A stretch of DNA of 64,000 bases from Robinsoniella peoriensis (lineage in GTDB: Bacteria > Bacillota > Clostridia > Lachnospirales > Lachnospiraceae). This document shows positions 21,101 through 27,247 of this stretch, piece by piece. The notes under the pieces are model-generated. The model was not told the DNA's origin and made no database searches. It was given only the letters and a program-made list of their open reading frames with translations. The first letter of the stretch is position 1, and each line of letters begins with the position of its first letter. The stretch covers positions 62,001 to 126,000 of the forward strand of contig NZ_JTGN01000002.1 of NCBI RefSeq assembly GCF_000797495.1. The letters are read 5' to 3'. The translations under genes and the position numbers were made by a program.

Positions 21101-24100
21101 TTCCTAAGTATATCTCCTGCAATATGCAGACGGAAGTAAATGGAGAGGCAGTCATCTGGTCAAGTGAACCAAAGGGCATAATCGATGCAGACGGTACTGT
21201 TCACCGCCCCGCCGGAGATCAGGAAAACAAGGAGATTATGGTAAAAGCTGTGATTGGGGATACCGTGATCACAAAACAGGCGACAGTTATGGCAGAAGGA
21301 GGGCAGATTTTAAGCTACGTAGTAAAGGGCGGGAACCTTTATACAGGAGAAGGAGATCTTCTGGCTGCATCCGACAGCAGACGTTCCGATGCATTATTCC
21401 TGGCAGCGCGGGATCAGGTTTCCGATGAGTTTATGCCATTGAATAAAGGCAAGGCGGTGTTATATGTAAAATGGGATAAAGACCAGAAAACAAATCCGGA
21501 CAATCAGATGGGTTCACCGGTATTGTTCCGCTATCAAGACGGAAGTCTGGGGGCAGCAGCATCGGGAAATAATAAGAAGGATGGAATTTATATCTGGGAT
21601 ACCAGGGAAACCACAAGCTTTGAAAACGAAAGGTATCTGGTTCTGAATACGGAAGGTAAGGAAGTACAGGATCCGGATGTGGTTTATGATTCCATATCAG
21701 AATGCTATAAAATATTCTGGAAGGATGAGCAGGGCACTTCTTATGTAAGTATGCTGAGTAATCTGAATGCAGGATCCACACCTGTCATAACAGAAGAAGC
21801 AGACTATGAAAAGGCAGCGCTGTCTGCAGCAGTTCCGGAAAATGCAGTGATGGAACAGTCTGCCATATTTGAAGCAGACAGGGAAGAATATAAGGCATTC
21901 ACAAAGAAATACGAAACCATCCGCAATACAGGAGTTGAGTCCGTTGTTATCCGGGCAAATACCGGAGACAAGGTAACACTGCCGGAAACGGTGACCGCAG
22001 ACTACAGCGATGGAAGCACTAAGAACCTGGGGGTAAAATGGAATCAGCAGGATCTGGATAAGATCGCAAACGGACAGGCAGGAACCTATGAAATATCCGG
22101 AGAAGTACAGCAGGATTCCTATGCATATCCATTTATTGAGGAACGTGCCGATCCCCATATCTTTTATAATGAAGATGACGGTTATTACTATTCAACCGGT
22201 TCCTATTACGAGAAAAACATGAACTGGAATAACGAAAGTGATGCACGTAATAATTCCTACAGAAAGCTGGATATCCGGCGTGCAAAGACAATAGAAGGAC
22301 TGAAAACAGCTAATGAGCATTACATTATGGAATCAAAAATTGGTGATCGATGGGGTTCCTTTATCTGGGCTCCTGAATTCCATAAAATCAATGGAAAATG
22401 GTATTGTATCGTAGGAGCACATGATTTTGGTACTGCAGGAATTAAAAATGACACCGATTGGGGATGGTGCAGCAGGTCCATACTTATTCCTTACGAGGGA
22501 AGCGCAGAGCAGATGAAGAACGGCGGAATGCTGAATGCTGACCAGTGGGGGACGCCAATCGAAATGAACCTCCCGGCTCCGGCAAATGCATCCTTTGATG
22601 TCTCTTATTATGAAGATGAAGGGGGACAGGGGTACTATATAATACCAAGTGCTGCATCTCTTTATGTCATAAAGGCAAAGGGCGGTGAAGGTGTGATTCC
22701 TCAGCCCGAGGGAAGTCCGCAGTTAATTAAATCCGGTCAGTGGCCCTGGGAGTACGGCGTCTATGAAGGTTCCATTACAGTAAATAATCCGGAGGGAAAT
22801 GACCAGTTAGTCGTAGAAGGACCGTATCTGTTCTCTTATGGAGATAAAGTTTATATCAGCTATTCGGCGGCTACGGTTGATAAATTTTACACCCTTGGTC
22901 TGATGATGGCGGATAAAGGCAGTGACATCATGAATCCGGACAGCTGGACCAATATTAATTATCCGGTACTCAGTTCCTATGATACGGCAGACGGATCCAT
23001 CGGAGGAGGCCGGCACGTCGGCGGAGGACATAATTCCGTGGTTCTGGATGAATATGGGAACCTGGCACTTGTCTACCATGCGCGTCCATATCCGGACCCA
23101 CATGCAGGCAAACCCGGTGCCGGAGGACTGTTTGACCCTTGCCGCCATACCGTAGTCAAAAGTATAAATGTGGCTTTCGATGGGACGCTGCTCTTCAATA
23201 TGACTGCCGAAGAAGAACTGGATCCTGCCTATAAGAATATCAAGGCAGTCGTCTATATCAGCGGTAAAGAGGCAGCAGATAAGACAGCGTTGAAAGAACT
23301 GATTCAAAATGCAAAGAAGACAGACACTGCCAAGTATACAGAAGCTTCTGTAAAAGTGATGAAGGAAGCTCTGGCGAAAGCAGAAGCGGTAATGAATAAA
23401 GCAGATGCTTCCCAAAGTGAAACAGACCAGGCCGCGGCAGCGCTTAAAAATGCAATTGCGAAGCTGGAGCCAAAGAAGGAAGTTCCGGTACCAGAGAAGA
23501 TCTCCGTGCAGGGAGTGCAGCTAAATAAAAAAGTATTCACCATGAAGGTAAAATCAAAAGTGACGCTGACGGCAGTTATCACTCCTTCCAATGCATCCAA
23601 CAAGGCAGTTTCCTGGACTTCATCCAATAAGTCGGTAGCTTCTGTGAACGGGAACGGTATAATCCTGGCAGGAAAACCGGGAACAGCAGTGGTTACTGTA
23701 TGTACTGCAGACGGAGGAAAGAAAGCAAGCTGTACTATAACAGTAAAGGCGCTTGTAATTAAATTAAATGCCAGAGCCATCACCTTACAGGTGAAAAAAA
23801 CAACCACTGCAGTAAAGATAAGCTCTTCTTCCCCGGCGGGTGAGAAGATACGGTCAGCCAAGTCCGGTAATAAAAAACTGGTATCCGTAAAGGTGAAAAA
23901 AGGTAAATTATCTATCACCGGAAAGAAAAAGGGAAGTACTTATATCACCGTAACAAGTACTTTAGGCGGTAAGGTGAAACTGAATGTCAAAGTACAGACC
24001 GGGAAAGTAGTCACGAAGAGCATCAAGCTGGATAAGAAGCTGAAGATCCCAAAAGGAAAATCCCTCGCTCTGAAAGCCGTAAGATATCCGGTTACTGCAA

Positions 24101-24249
24101 CAGAAAAGCTGGAATGGACCAGTTCCAACAAAAAAGTAGCAAAAGTCACTTCCAAGGGTCTGGTAAAGGCAAAAAAGAATGGGACAACAACTATTACCGT
24201 TAAAAGCAGCAATGGTAAGAGTGCAAAATGTAAGATTACGGTAAAGTAA
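15130..24249 (+). CDS. Giant secreted triple-GH43 enzyme with LamG, Ig, FIVAR and Big_2 domains
   Basis: About 3039 aa. The ATG at 15130 is preferred over 15085 because AGGAG precedes it and a clear signal peptide follows (KKKKIVSRMIAGAMAGIMAV). Approximate modules: LamG 39-267; two atrophied Ig 270-432; partial beta-propeller-like unit 436-624; Big_4 637-706; GH43-A 704-1017 (GRADPDI, WAPELHE, DEGPYV); Ig 1024-1134; GH43-B 1133-1444 (VRDPYII, WAPEAIY, IDASIL, EGPTMF); LamG 1457-1657 and 1667-1894; Ig 1898-2054; second propeller-like unit 2057-2244; Big_4 2261-2327; GH43-C 2333-2707 (ERADPHIF, WAPEFHK, EGPYLF); FIVAR 2714-2780; three Big_2-like domains to the end. The order propeller-fragment/Big_4/GH43 occurs twice, so part of the protein arose by internal duplication. 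Probably co-transcribed with the 1737-aa enzyme; together they bring five GH43 modules to arabinan-type side chains. Confidence 0.87.
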   Translation: MKKKKIVSRMIAGAMAGIMAVTALPQLSMPDVRAEEVFQADQELIAHYPLETDVLDVSGNEYHGAVLGEGVTFAGESLNLPGGKSNSNNYVSLPQGIFDHQDQLTISMWIKNNDTKGNYAAFFFGTKAKGVLPVNYLLLNPCNPKGTYKAVLTDSINESAPYNTEAGISNTVSTTEYMNQWAYYTVVLDTAGEGGSGKTLTAYLNGEHIGTASLTRSVSDFGEGLVSLIGKSEYLEDPLFKGSFRDLRIYGKCLGDTEVNGLYETAFNRNELLEAKEGLTLGDTSKVIANLTLPETVGNDVSITWESSDPTVIGHTGKVTLSDTLQNVTLTAVLMRNGETVSKEFEVTVIAADGVLAEAMSRVNVPYAITDKTVLPTSLGDGITVSWECSDPSVIAGDGTITAQDQNMQLELKAAIAKGDQLAYKEFVVLVMEKTANYVMSYTRNGNTELTDSMHLAYSADGVEYTSLNYNTGILYPKADLEENEANTIAGTTKRLRSPYLFRMADGKIGVTAVRTDAAGDKNAKGKILLYTTDDLMEYEDYGLISLHTELAVTEPRCEYDGVNKVYRITWKGSDGRLYCSTTADFVEISAPAEITGRENIAVSAQIAGAVPCNVLPVTMSETQGLTAKLLPIENTGIEEQKFQFATKAGQELTKDDIASVIKAKYSDGTEKEIKVNWDANSLKSINFNKAGTYQINGTAKLTKYPVLNGRADPDIYFYNGKYYFIATGETANQSQINIREADTPLGLFGATDHELIPNVRKPRWAPELHEINGKLYIFLAVGDDWKQVQSSIMELKEGGNPTNKNDWKEAVRVRKQDGSYLYEDGITLDMTYFEVNGISYVCWAQREMTSDRGFGTSDLYIAAIDKENPYQLTSDPMCILRPQYGWDRFDATVDEGPYVIQRDGTVYMTFSGSSVSNTYCVGLLTAAAESDLLDAASWKETGYPILQAESVAGEGGPGHSAFTVDEDGNDLFVYHMKPNGGTRSASARRVHWAADGTPVLDMTVDRELKEEYRSVAGTIIVEEGDVPEDQRIVAADKEALTLNGVTENIVKGNLTLSSEGKNGSQITWISDKEEVISAVSSENKAYAATPAGTVTRGSKDQKVTLRAVIRYGTFEDTKTFNVTVKAKEAAKDYVGYLYAYFSGDESRMDDQQIYFALSKDGITWSDLNENNPVLTSALGDKSVRDPYIIRSAEGDRFYLIATDLDIRNGRYGNQWWTSRDGSKDLIIWESRDLVNWTNHRAVDVGSSIQADHVWAPEAIYDEITGEYLVYWSSSVKTDQYEKSRIYVAKTRDFYTFTEPEVYSDDPNGNIDASILKVGQKYYRLIKDDREAYVTLESADQLLSYGDGEKNRGSVFKKIKNTELESYKGYYEGPTMFRFLNENKWCALVDEYGGAKRGYIPFISEDIGAENSLHLMKDDTYLMPTGAKHGTVIPVTQEEFDALQEKWIVKSNMGQQEEPVLEYNFEEKSDGTITDVSGNGNHGKTYGNAVFKKDAEKGHVLYLDGSSGTYAEFPRGLFDGCDEMTIEMDVKPEITSNFFFTFGVGQDSSKYMFLRTKPGNIRNAITTQGNGKERDVQINGSYQGKWSKVAIVMNGHSMSLYIDGVLADKRDYVRSVSDLGSNLLAYLGKSFYSNDPYFKGSFDNVKVYNRVLSAKELGGDDPELDISKDLLAHYKLEDDGKDASGKQKDAVMGGKGTHFTDGVLCLDGGAKSDKNYVTLPAGLFDGQNSTTISMWIKNKNTKMNTAAFSFSGKKKTGIYPADYFILNPCNTDGYYKAVFTDPAAGSTANPWTTEVGINNSSQNSISTLDYMNQWAYYTVTITKDRITGYLNGKKVGTSEIHNKTVADFGEKLSAYIGASEYADDTFAGNFCDLRIYSREFNMSEVSDLYQNSLPVKQVKEARASLKIGNGLSVTGNLDLPVQAGECTVKWRSGQPAVVEENGTVHFQKDETTVTLTAVISSGAYTEESVYELTIASEKDAAAGRYRTALSIPKYISCNMQTEVNGEAVIWSSEPKGIIDADGTVHRPAGDQENKEIMVKAVIGDTVITKQATVMAEGGQILSYVVKGGNLYTGEGDLLAASDSRRSDALFLAARDQVSDEFMPLNKGKAVLYVKWDKDQKTNPDNQMGSPVLFRYQDGSLGAAASGNNKKDGIYIWDTRETTSFENERYLVLNTEGKEVQDPDVVYDSISECYKIFWKDEQGTSYVSMLSNLNAGSTPVITEEADYEKAALSAAVPENAVMEQSAIFEADREEYKAFTKKYETIRNTGVESVVIRANTGDKVTLPETVTADYSDGSTKNLGVKWNQQDLDKIANGQAGTYEISGEVQQDSYAYPFIEERADPHIFYNEDDGYYYSTGSYYEKNMNWNNESDARNNSYRKLDIRRAKTIEGLKTANEHYIMESKIGDRWGSFIWAPEFHKINGKWYCIVGAHDFGTAGIKNDTDWGWCSRSILIPYEGSAEQMKNGGMLNADQWGTPIEMNLPAPANASFDVSYYEDEGGQGYYIIPSAASLYVIKAKGGEGVIPQPEGSPQLIKSGQWPWEYGVYEGSITVNNPEGNDQLVVEGPYLFSYGDKVYISYSAATVDKFYTLGLMMADKGSDIMNPDSWTNINYPVLSSYDTADGSIGGGRHVGGGHNSVVLDEYGNLALVYHARPYPDPHAGKPGAGGLFDPCRHTVVKSINVAFDGTLLFNMTAEEELDPAYKNIKAVVYISGKEAADKTALKELIQNAKKTDTAKYTEASVKVMKEALAKAEAVMNKADASQSETDQAAAALKNAIAKLEPKKEVPVPEKISVQGVQLNKKVFTMKVKSKVTLTAVITPSNASNKAVSWTSSNKSVASVNGNGIILAGKPGTAVVTVCTADGGKKASCTITVKALVIKLNARAITLQVKKTTTAVKISSSSPAGEKIRSAKSGNKKLVSVKVKKGKLSITGKKKGSTYITVTSTLGGKVKLNVKVQTGKVVTKSIKLDKKLKIPKGKSLALKAVRYPVTATEKLEWTSSNKKVAKVTSKGLVKAKKNGTTTITVKSSNGKSAKCKITVK

Positions 24250-24265
24250 AATGTAAAACGGAGGG

Positions 24266-24294
24266 TTGACAAATCTGTTTATCTGCGCTATGAT
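24266..24294 (+). promoter_or_regulatory. Consensus promoter for antitoxin-like RNA, copy 2
   Basis: TTGACA, 17-bp spacer, TATGAT: a near-perfect vegetative promoter starting 17 bp after the stop of the giant hydrolase. It leads only into a short RNA ending at the hairpin at 24341-24371. Confidence 0.85.
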
Positions 24295-24300
24295 AAAATC

Positions 24301-24376
24301 AGTTAAAAAGCTAATATGTATGTGCGTAGTTGCACAAAGAAATCCCCCGCAGGTGCTTTCTGCGGGGGATTTTTTA
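24301..24376 (+). ncRNA. Putative antisense antitoxin RNA, copy 2
   Basis: Predicted RNA of about 70-75 nt from the promoter at 24266 to the strong terminator. Positions 24307-24329 repeat the antisense of the toxin ribosome-site/start region (24453-24475) with one gap and one change that would give a G-U pair. A small hairpin GTGC/GCAC follows. Transcription is convergent with the toxin gene, and both share the terminator hairpin. This is the layout of the par/Fst type I system: two convergent RNAs, direct repeats and a common terminator. Confidence 0.65.
24341..24376. terminator. Shared bidirectional terminator of toxin and antitoxin transcripts
   Basis: AATCCCCCGCAG pairs perfectly with CTGCGGGGGATT (12 bp, 7-nt loop) and is followed by TTTTT on the plus strand. 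On the minus strand the same hairpin follows the toxin stop codon by only a few bases. Confidence 0.9.
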
Positions 24377-24377
24377 G

Positions 24378-24473
24378 TTAGCTGTTGCTGTTATTTCCAT
24401 CTAACCATTTGCAAATATAGTAGCAAATAATACCTGCTATCACGGATATTAAAAAGCTTAATATGTATTGCAT
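24378..24473 (-). CDS. Small hydrophobic toxin peptide (Fst/holin-like type I toxin), 31 aa
   Basis: The ATG at 24473 follows AAGGAGG with 7-bp spacing. The peptide begins MQYILSFLISVIAGIICYYI and ends CKWLDGNNSNS: one membrane helix of about 20 residues, then a Trp and a polar tail, which is the plan of Fst- and holin-like type I toxins. Such peptides insert in the inner face of the membrane and are silenced by a short antisense RNA. A promoter lies at 24516-24544. Evidence beyond size: a near-identical but frameshifted copy at 9396-9493, a convergent small RNA and repeats at the start codon. The named family is inferred from layout and composition. Confidence 0.75.
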   Translation of the reverse strand: MQYILSFLISVIAGIICYYICKWLDGNNSNS

Positions 24474-24515
24474 AGGAGCACCTCCTTCCTGCTGGAAAGA
24501 GTCAACAGCATATAT

Positions 24516-24544
24516 ATTATAACTTATAAAATATAATATGTATA
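24516..24544 (-). promoter_or_regulatory. Promoter of the toxin message
   Basis: On the minus strand TATACA, 17 bp, TATAAT, about 43 bp before the start codon. The -10 is perfect and the -35 matches 4 of 6. Confidence 0.6.
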
Positions 24545-24819
24545 GTAGTATTTAAGGGATTTAAAAATAGTGATTATAAAGCAACTTAATATATGAAGAA
24601 TTATTCGACTAGTTCAAATATGGAACTATAATATTGGGATACAGTCATTCTATTGCAAATCCTATTAGATATAAGACTTATATTTTAATAGAGAAAGCAA
24701 AAATCAAAAATTCATTTTGTACATAAATCCAAAGATAGTGCAAGAATTTTCAAACATGTTACAAGCAATTATCCCCATGTTTTGTTATGCTAAGAAAAAG
24801 CAAACAGGAGGGTTGGAAC

Positions 24820-25893
24820 ATGGATCATATATTTACAATGGGTGTCTTAGGATTAGGCGAAGGCAGAAGTGTCATATCCGCAGTATTAAACAGCAAGATG
24901 TGGGAACTGGGAAATATCTGTGATTTAAATGAAGAGTTGTGCAAAGAGCGTTGTCAGGAGTTTGGAATTGATAAATACACCACCAGTTATGAAGAGATGC
25001 TAAAAGATCCGAAGATTGATGTTATCGGAATCTATACGCCGGACCAGCTGCATGCAAGACATATTAAAATGGCTCTGTTAGCCGGAAAGCATGTTATCTG
25101 TACCAAACCTTTGATGATTAATCTGGATGAAGCAAAAGAATTGATCCGGGTACAAAAAGAGACGAACAAGGCTGTATTTGTGGGACAGAGTTCCCGGTAT
25201 TTTGAGCCGGCTCTGCGGCAGAGAAGGGACTATGAAGCCGGAAAACACGGAGAAGTGGAGACAATTGAAACCCACTACATCAGCGATTCCAGATGGTTTC
25301 TGGAACGTGCCTGGAGCCATCAGCAGGGATTTTCCTGGATGTATAATTTTATGATACATGCAGTAGATCTTGCGGTGTGGTATCTGCCGGAAATCGAAGA
25401 GGTGTATGGTTTGGGTGTAGTCAGTGAGAATACCAGATCCTATGGTCTTGATGTGCCCGATACGTTAAAGTTTATCTTAAAAAACAAAGACGGCAGATTT
25501 GCCAGTGTAACCGGAGCCTATGCTGCACCAACGCTTGGAAGCGCCGTAGAGCAATCCATCAGCTGCACCATCCGCGGCTCCAAAGGAATCAGCCGGGCAG
25601 GCTATCCGAAGCTGAAATATTACACTAATTTCGAGCCGGTTCAAAAAACAGCTAAATTGCAGGAATTCGCAGATAAGCATGGATATTATTTCCGGTTTGA
25701 AAATGAAAGCCACCATGCAGGTGAATATCAGAATTACATGGAACATTTTGCATCAGATATGAACAGGGGCATAACACCCAAGCCGGATTTACAGGAAGGA
25801 ATACATACGCTGGCGGTTATGGCTGCTATGGAGCAGGCTATGAAGACAGGAAATGTGGTCAAAGTATCCGATATAATGGAGTGTATCCGATAG
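24820..25893 (+). CDS. Gfo/Idh/MocA-family sugar oxidoreductase
   Basis: 357 aa from the ATG at 24820, which has AGGAGGG 7 bp upstream; the ATG at 24787 has no ribosome site. The N-terminal Rossmann fold has GVLGLGEGRS, and the conserved Lys motif appears as CTKPL (usually EKP) near residue 95. The C-terminal half is the alpha/beta dimerisation domain, with HAVDLAVWYLPEIEE. These enzymes oxidise or reduce sugars and inositols with NAD(P); substrate unknown. The next gene, a stand-alone AraC domain, begins on the base after its stop codon. The 280 bp upstream of it is AT-rich and shows no clear promoter beyond the toxin cassette. Confidence 0.85.
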   Translation: MDHIFTMGVLGLGEGRSVISAVLNSKMWELGNICDLNEELCKERCQEFGIDKYTTSYEEMLKDPKIDVIGIYTPDQLHARHIKMALLAGKHVICTKPLMINLDEAKELIRVQKETNKAVFVGQSSRYFEPALRQRRDYEAGKHGEVETIETHYISDSRWFLERAWSHQQGFSWMYNFMIHAVDLAVWYLPEIEEVYGLGVVSENTRSYGLDVPDTLKFILKNKDGRFASVTGAYAAPTLGSAVEQSISCTIRGSKGISRAGYPKLKYYTNFEPVQKTAKLQEFADKHGYYFRFENESHHAGEYQNYMEHFASDMNRGITPKPDLQEGIHTLAVMAAMEQAMKTGNVVKVSDIMECIR

Positions 25894-26229
25894 ATGAATG
25901 CTGCAATGATAAAAAAGGTAGAGGCATATGTAATGGAACATCTTTCCGAAGATTTTAAAAGAGATGATGTCGCAGCCGCTCTTTATTTCAATCCTACCTA
26001 TCTTTCACATATATTTAAAAGGGAAAACGGAATATCCCTGAACCAATATATTAATATGCTGCGACTAAAAGAAGCCAAAAGGCTGTTCGATAATACCAAC
26101 CTTCCGGTAGGAGCAGTGGCAGTGGAGACAGGGTACTACAACTTCTCCTACTTTTCCAGGCAATTTAAAGAAACTTACCGGGTAACGCCCAGCATGTATA
26201 AAAATAACAGACAAAAAGCCTGCCCTTAA
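25894..26229 (+). CDS. Stand-alone AraC-type DNA-binding domain
   Basis: 111 aa consisting only of the AraC double helix-turn-helix (VAAALYFNPTYLSHIFKREN and AVAVETGYYNFSYFSRQF), without any sensor domain. It starts at ATG 25894 directly after the TAG of the oxidoreductase gene, so the pair is translationally coupled; an in-frame ATG at 25906 is an alternative. The C-terminal halves of YesN-type regulators look like this, so it may be a fragment that became independent. It could control the oxidoreductase or the convergent GH43 gene; no direct evidence. Confidence 0.8.
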   Translation: MNAAMIKKVEAYVMEHLSEDFKRDDVAAALYFNPTYLSHIFKRENGISLNQYINMLRLKEAKRLFDNTNLPVGAVAVETGYYNFSYFSRQFKETYRVTPSMYKNNRQKACP

Positions 26230-26250
26230 AAAGGATAGGCTTTGCATTTT
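26215..26250. terminator. Bidirectional terminator between convergent genes
   Basis: AAAGCCTGCCC pairs with GGATAGGCTTT around TTAAAAA. The hairpin contains the TAA of the AraC gene and ends just before the stop of the minus-strand GH43 gene. Confidence 0.65.
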
Positions 26251-27067
26251 ACATTTTGTATTCACGAATGCATACGTGTTTACAATTTTCGGGGAATTCC
26301 ATCTGGTCTGAAATATCAGTCCAGTTCTCAAAGTCGCTGCTTCTGATCCCCCGGTAACATTGGTCACCAAAGGAATCGTAGAACATATAAAAATCAGAAT
26401 TATGCTGAACCAGGATCGGACCTTCGCTTCGCCAGGGTGTCAGCAGGGCAGATATATTGTAATAAGGTCCGTTTGCTTTGGTAGAAATAGCAGTACGTAT
26501 GGCGCAGTAGGGAGAGTCGGGACTGTTATGTCCCCGTTCGTCTTTAAAAGCCATATAATAGATTCCGTTTTTGAAAGTAACCGTAGCATCAATGACCTGA
26601 TGTCCGGGATCAAAAAATTTGCGCGGTTTGCTAAAGCTTTTAAAATCAACTGTGCGGCAGCTGAAAATTCGATTCGAGATACGTTTGTCTGTGTTCCTGG
26701 AATAAAAACTGGATGACCAGATCAGTACGTATTCGTTGGTTTCATGGTCCATAAATATTTCAGGAGCCCAGCAGTTGGCAACGTCGCTGTTATCTCCCAT
26801 GACAGGAATAAAGCTTTCCATTTCAAAGCTGAGCAGATCCCGTGATACGGCATGGCCGATGGTCGTGCTGTTCCAGTTATCTGTGAAAAGTACATGGAAA
26901 AGTCCCTGATTATCCGTAAACCAATAAGGGTCACGGATAATTTTACCCTGGTCATTCAGATCCAGGACAGGTGCCCCGTTATTTAAATCTTTCCAGTGAA
27001 ACATATCTTCGCTGGAAGCTAAATAGAGGGATTGTGTCTCGTCTTTTGAGTAACTCATAATATACAT
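26249..27067 (-). CDS. Cytoplasmic GH43-family glycosidase
   Basis: 272 aa, no signal peptide. It has the GH43 positions IRDPYWF (base Asp), CWAPEIFM, VIDATVTF (pKa-modulating Asp) and RSEGPILV (acid Glu). It most resembles the middle GH43 module type in the two giant proteins (opening SYSKDE... DMFHWKDLNNGAPVL). Likely role: removing arabinofuranosyl or xylosyl units from imported oligosaccharides. It is transcribed from the divergent region shared with the GH140-like gene. The module is compact, as expected for a lone five-bladed propeller. Confidence 0.82.
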   Translation of the reverse strand: MYIMSYSKDETQSLYLASSEDMFHWKDLNNGAPVLDLNDQGKIIRDPYWFTDNQGLFHVLFTDNWNSTTIGHAVSRDLLSFEMESFIPVMGDNSDVANCWAPEIFMDHETNEYVLIWSSSFYSRNTDKRISNRIFSCRTVDFKSFSKPRKFFDPGHQVIDATVTFKNGIYYMAFKDERGHNSPDSPYCAIRTAISTKANGPYYNISALLTPWRSEGPILVQHNSDFYMFYDSFGDQCYRGIRSSDFENWTDISDQMEFPENCKHVCIREYKM

Positions 27068-27134
27068 GGCAGCCTCCTATGCCGCAAAGCCGGGTGTGAA
27101 TTGCGGCTAATTCAGGTAGTGTTTTCTAATTAGT

Positions 27135-27164
27135 ATAATAGAAACCGTGACGGAATACTAACAA
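27135..27164 (-). promoter_or_regulatory. Promoter candidate for the cytoplasmic GH43 gene
   Basis: On the minus strand TTGTTA, 18 bp, TATTAT, about 68 bp before the start codon at 27067. Confidence 0.5.
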
Positions 27165-27185
27165 AATTATTAGAACTTTACAAAG

Positions 27186-27214
27186 TTGTCTGATATACTA
27201 TTAATAATTATAAT
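27186..27214 (+). promoter_or_regulatory. Promoter candidate for the GH140-like gene
   Basis: TTGTCT, 17 bp, TATAAT, 33 bp before the start codon. The same hexamers and spacing precede the binding-protein gene (33087-33115). Confidence 0.65.
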
Positions 27215-27247
27215 GTGCGATAAAAATGAAGAAGCAGGAGAAAAGCT

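Noticed and set aside
24540..24819. Additional small gene or riboswitch before the Gfo/Idh/MocA gene
   Set aside because: The stretch is AT-rich with one 68-codon frame that overlaps the real gene out of frame; no ribosome site or conserved structure was seen.
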